From a bacterium (lineage in GTDB: Bacteria; Gemmatimonadota; Gemmatimonadetes; Longimicrobiales; RSA9): 64,000 nt of DNA. The notes under the pieces are model-generated. The model did not search any database and was not told the DNA's origin. It worked only from the letters and a program-made list of their open reading frames with translations. The stretch is from contig QGVH01000001.1 in NCBI GenBank assembly GCA_003242735.1, positions 221,481 to 285,480 of the forward strand, given 5' to 3'. A program made the position numbers and the translations under genes. Below are positions 61,924 through 64,000 of this stretch, one piece after another (the stretch's first letter is position 1; each line of letters begins with the position of its first letter).

Positions 61924-63587
61924 AGGGCCGGCTGCGGATCACCGGTGGGAAGGTCTACGACCCCCGCAACGGCGTGGACGGCGCGGTGGCGGACGTCTGC
62001 ATCGAGGACGGCCGCATCGTGGCGAGTCTGCCCGACGACGCGCCCGTCCTCGACGCCCGCGGGCTGATCGTCATGCCCGGCGGCGTGGACATCCACTGCC
62101 ACATCGCGGGGCCCAAGGTCAACCTCGCCCGCCGGCTCGAGCCGGAGCGGCATCGGGCCGACCCGGTGCCGCGGCGCGTCGTTCGGTCGGACGACGGCCC
62201 GCGCGTGCTCCGGTCCGGGGCGGGCGGCGTGGTCCCCTCCACGTTCGCCACCGGCTACCGCTACGCCGGGCTGGGCTACACCTCGGCGTTCGAGGCCGCC
62301 GTCCCCGCCATCGGCGCGCGGCAGGCGCACCAGGAGCTCAACGACACGCCGGTCATCGACAAAGCGTTCTTCCTGCTGTTCGGCAACGACGACTTCCTGC
62401 TCCGCCTCCTCGCCCGGGGCGAGCAGGAGCTGGCCCGGCACTACATGGCGTACATGCTCCGCGCGGCGCGGGCGTACGCCGTCAAGGTCGTCAACCCCGG
62501 CGGGGTCGCGGCGTGGAAGGCGGGCGCGGCGATCTCCGGGCTGGACGAGGCGCTACCGGGCTACGACGGCGTCACGCCGAGGCGCATCGTCCAGGCGATC
62601 GCCAGCGCGGCGGACGAGCTGGGGCTGCCGCACCCCATGCACATCCACTGCAACAACCTGGGCGTGCCCGGCAACGCCGATACGACACTCGAGACGATGC
62701 GCGCGGTGGAGGGCCGTCGCGCGCACTTCACCCACATCCAGTTCCACGCCTACGGCAGTACGGAGGATGGGCGGCCGACGTCGCGGGCGCGTGAGCTCGT
62801 CGAGTACGTGGACGCGCACCCGAACCTGAGCGTGGACGTGGGGCAGGTCATGTTCGGCGCCGCCACCGCCATGACCGCCGACACGCGCGTCGCGCACCTG
62901 CTGCACCGGCTCAGCGGCCGCAAGTGGGTGGCCATGGACGTCGAGCTCGAGAGCGGCTGCGGCATCGTGCCGTACGAGTACAGCGAGAAGAGCTACGTGC
63001 ACACGCTCCAGTGGGCTGTGGGGTTGGAGTTCTTCCTGCTGGCGCGGGATCCGTGGCGGGTCGTGCTCTCGACGGACCATCCCAACGGCGGGTCGTTCCT
63101 CTCCTATCCCCGCCTGATCCGCCTGCTGATGGACCGCACGTTCCGCGACGAGCAGATCCGCAAGGTCAACCCCCGCGCGCTGGAAGGCACCGCGCTGGCG
63201 GACGGGCTCGACCGCGAGTACACGCTCTACGAGATCGCGATCATCACCCGCGCGGCGCCCGCGCGTCTGCTGGGGCTGGAGCACAAGGGGCACCTGGGGC
63301 CGGGCGCGGATGCGGACATCACGATCTACGCGCCCGCCGAGGACGTGGAGACGATGTTCAGCACGCCGCGCTACGTGTTCAAACGCGGCGAGCTGGTGGT
63401 GGAGGACGGCGAGCTCCGGCGCGAGGTCTACGGCACGACGCTCCAGGTCGAGCCGGAGTACGATGCCGACATCGAGCGCGTGCTGCGGCGGCATTTCGAG
63501 GAGCGCGGCACCCTCGGCCTCGAGGCGTATCGCGTGGACGAGGCCGAGGTGGCGGACCTCGCGCGGGTCGCGACCCTGAAGCGCTGA
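61920..63587 (+). CDS. fhcA: formyltransferase/hydrolase complex subunit A (amidohydrolase)
   Basis: A 555-residue amidohydrolase-fold subunit that hydrolyses the formyl carrier to formate in the Fhc complex. The binuclear metal site is VDIHCHIAGPKVNLAR (H59, H61). Next come YAVKVVNPGG with a candidate bridging Lys, the His-bearing HPMHIHCNNLGVPGN and RAHFTHIQFHAYGST segments, and LSTDHPNGGSF with the catalytic Asp. The C-terminal GHLGPGADADITIYAPAED returns to the small beta domain. Length is typical (540-570). GTG 61920 overlaps the fhcB stop by 4 bases. Confidence 0.95.
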   Translation: MKGRLRITGGKVYDPRNGVDGAVADVCIEDGRIVASLPDDAPVLDARGLIVMPGGVDIHCHIAGPKVNLARRLEPERHRADPVPRRVVRSDDGPRVLRSGAGGVVPSTFATGYRYAGLGYTSAFEAAVPAIGARQAHQELNDTPVIDKAFFLLFGNDDFLLRLLARGEQELARHYMAYMLRAARAYAVKVVNPGGVAAWKAGAAISGLDEALPGYDGVTPRRIVQAIASAADELGLPHPMHIHCNNLGVPGNADTTLETMRAVEGRRAHFTHIQFHAYGSTEDGRPTSRARELVEYVDAHPNLSVDVGQVMFGAATAMTADTRVAHLLHRLSGRKWVAMDVELESGCGIVPYEYSEKSYVHTLQWAVGLEFFLLARDPWRVVLSTDHPNGGSFLSYPRLIRLLMDRTFRDEQIRKVNPRALEGTALADGLDREYTLYEIAIITRAAPARLLGLEHKGHLGPGADADITIYAPAEDVETMFSTPRYVFKRGELVVEDGELRREVYGTTLQVEPEYDADIERVLRRHFEERGTLGLEAYRVDEAEVADLARVATLKR

Positions 63588-63599
63588 GGCGAGGGAAGC

Positions 63600-64000
63600 G
63601 TGGAGATCAACGGCGTCGAGATCCGCGACACGTTCGCCGAGGCGTTCCGCATGTGGGCGAGCCGCGCCGTGATCACGGCGCGCTCGCGCCGCTGGGCGCT
63701 CGAGGCCGCGCGCGCCATGACCGGCTTCGCGACGTCGGTCATCGGGTGCAAGGTGGAGGCCGGGATCGAGCGGGAGCTCGATGCGGACGCCACGCCGGAC
63801 GGCCGCGAGGGCGTCAGCGTCCTGCTCTTCGCGTTCGATGCGGAGGGCGTGGCCAAGCGCATGGTCGAGCGGATCGGGCAGACGGTGCTCACCTGCCCGA
63901 CCACCGCGTGCTTCGACGGGCTGCCCGAGGCGGAGGAGCGGATCCAGGTCGGCGGCGTGCTGCGCCACTTCGGGGACCGGCACCAGTCCAGCAAGGTGCT
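63600..64000 (+). CDS. fhcD: formylmethanofuran:H4MPT formyltransferase, N-terminal part
   Basis: The 5' part (133 codons) of a formyltransferase of the Ftr/FhcD family, which moves a formyl group between H4MPT and the methanofuran-like carrier. VEINGVEIRDTFAEAFRMWA, the AMTGFATSVIGCKVEAGIER stretch and TVLTCPTTACFDGL are standard Ftr blocks. The GTG start at 63600 follows GAGGGAAGC, 12 bases after fhcA. The gene runs off the right edge of the window (about 300 codons expected). fhcC and mch are presumably further right. Confidence 0.93.
   Translation, partial: MEINGVEIRDTFAEAFRMWASRAVITARSRRWALEAARAMTGFATSVIGCKVEAGIERELDADATPDGREGVSVLLFAFDAEGVAKRMVERIGQTVLTCPTTACFDGLPEAEERIQVGGVLRHFGDRHQSSKV

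Overview
The window is high-GC, densely packed bacterial DNA. Secreted metallopeptidases, beta-propeller proteins, lone c-type cytochromes, a kynurenine pair and lanthanide-type methanol oxidation joined to tetrahydromethanopterin (H4MPT) C1 genes fit a Gram-negative, aerobic, soil-type bacterium. An outer-membrane beta-barrel protein, a mechanosensitive channel and a Wzm/Wzt-type exporter support the Gram-negative envelope. Gemmatimonadota is my best guess, held with moderate confidence: no rRNA or tRNA gene is visible in the window to test it.

Left part (0-17 kb): dnaN with a flavin-reductase-like gene; a sigma54-type two-component system (regulator then kinase, minus strand); a frameshifted secreted-protein pseudogene; an efflux ATPase and membrane-fusion pair without a permease; a BtpA-type TIM barrel; the haem operon hemE-hemH-HAD phosphatase; a small membrane protein; mscL with a zinc ribbon; a protein with three helix-turn-helix units; and hemY. 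Middle part (17-35 kb): secreted M2, M28 and M14 metallopeptidases, a cytochrome c plus beta-propeller pair, an outer-membrane barrel, the ABC-F factor ettA, yceI behind a clear promoter with an operator-like palindrome, kynureninase and tryptophan 2,3-dioxygenase, a PadR regulator with a perfect 19-bp palindrome and its membrane-protein partner, an AI-2E-family permease and a CPXCG zinc protein.

Surface polysaccharide locus (36-45 kb): seven plus-strand genes, many overlapping or nearly touching. They comprise one GT4, three single-domain GT2 enzymes, one large protein with two GT2 domains, and an ABC-2 permease/ATPase pair that would export the product. Two of the glycosyltransferases carry copies of an unnamed ~60-residue module. 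The locus ends against a ~30-codon fragment of an ABC permease C-terminus, which looks like an insertion or replacement scar.

45-51.8 kb: a glycogen-debranching-type enzyme, an SDR, a pair of internally deleted molybdenum hydroxylase genes (iorA/iorB-like), a secreted trypsin-like protease and a DoxX-like protein.

Methylotrophy region (51.8-64 kb, running off the right edge). The minus-strand operon is xoxF, xoxJ, cytochrome c, a PQQ-system substrate-binding protein and a beta-propeller. Divergent from it, the plus-strand operon is fae, mtdB, an ATP-grasp gene, fhcB, fhcA and fhcD (cut by the window end). Together these would oxidise methanol to formaldehyde in the periplasm with a lanthanide/PQQ enzyme, capture formaldehyde on H4MPT, and oxidise it to formate. 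Both lead genes, xoxF and fae, are followed by strong hairpins that probably set them at higher expression than the genes behind them.
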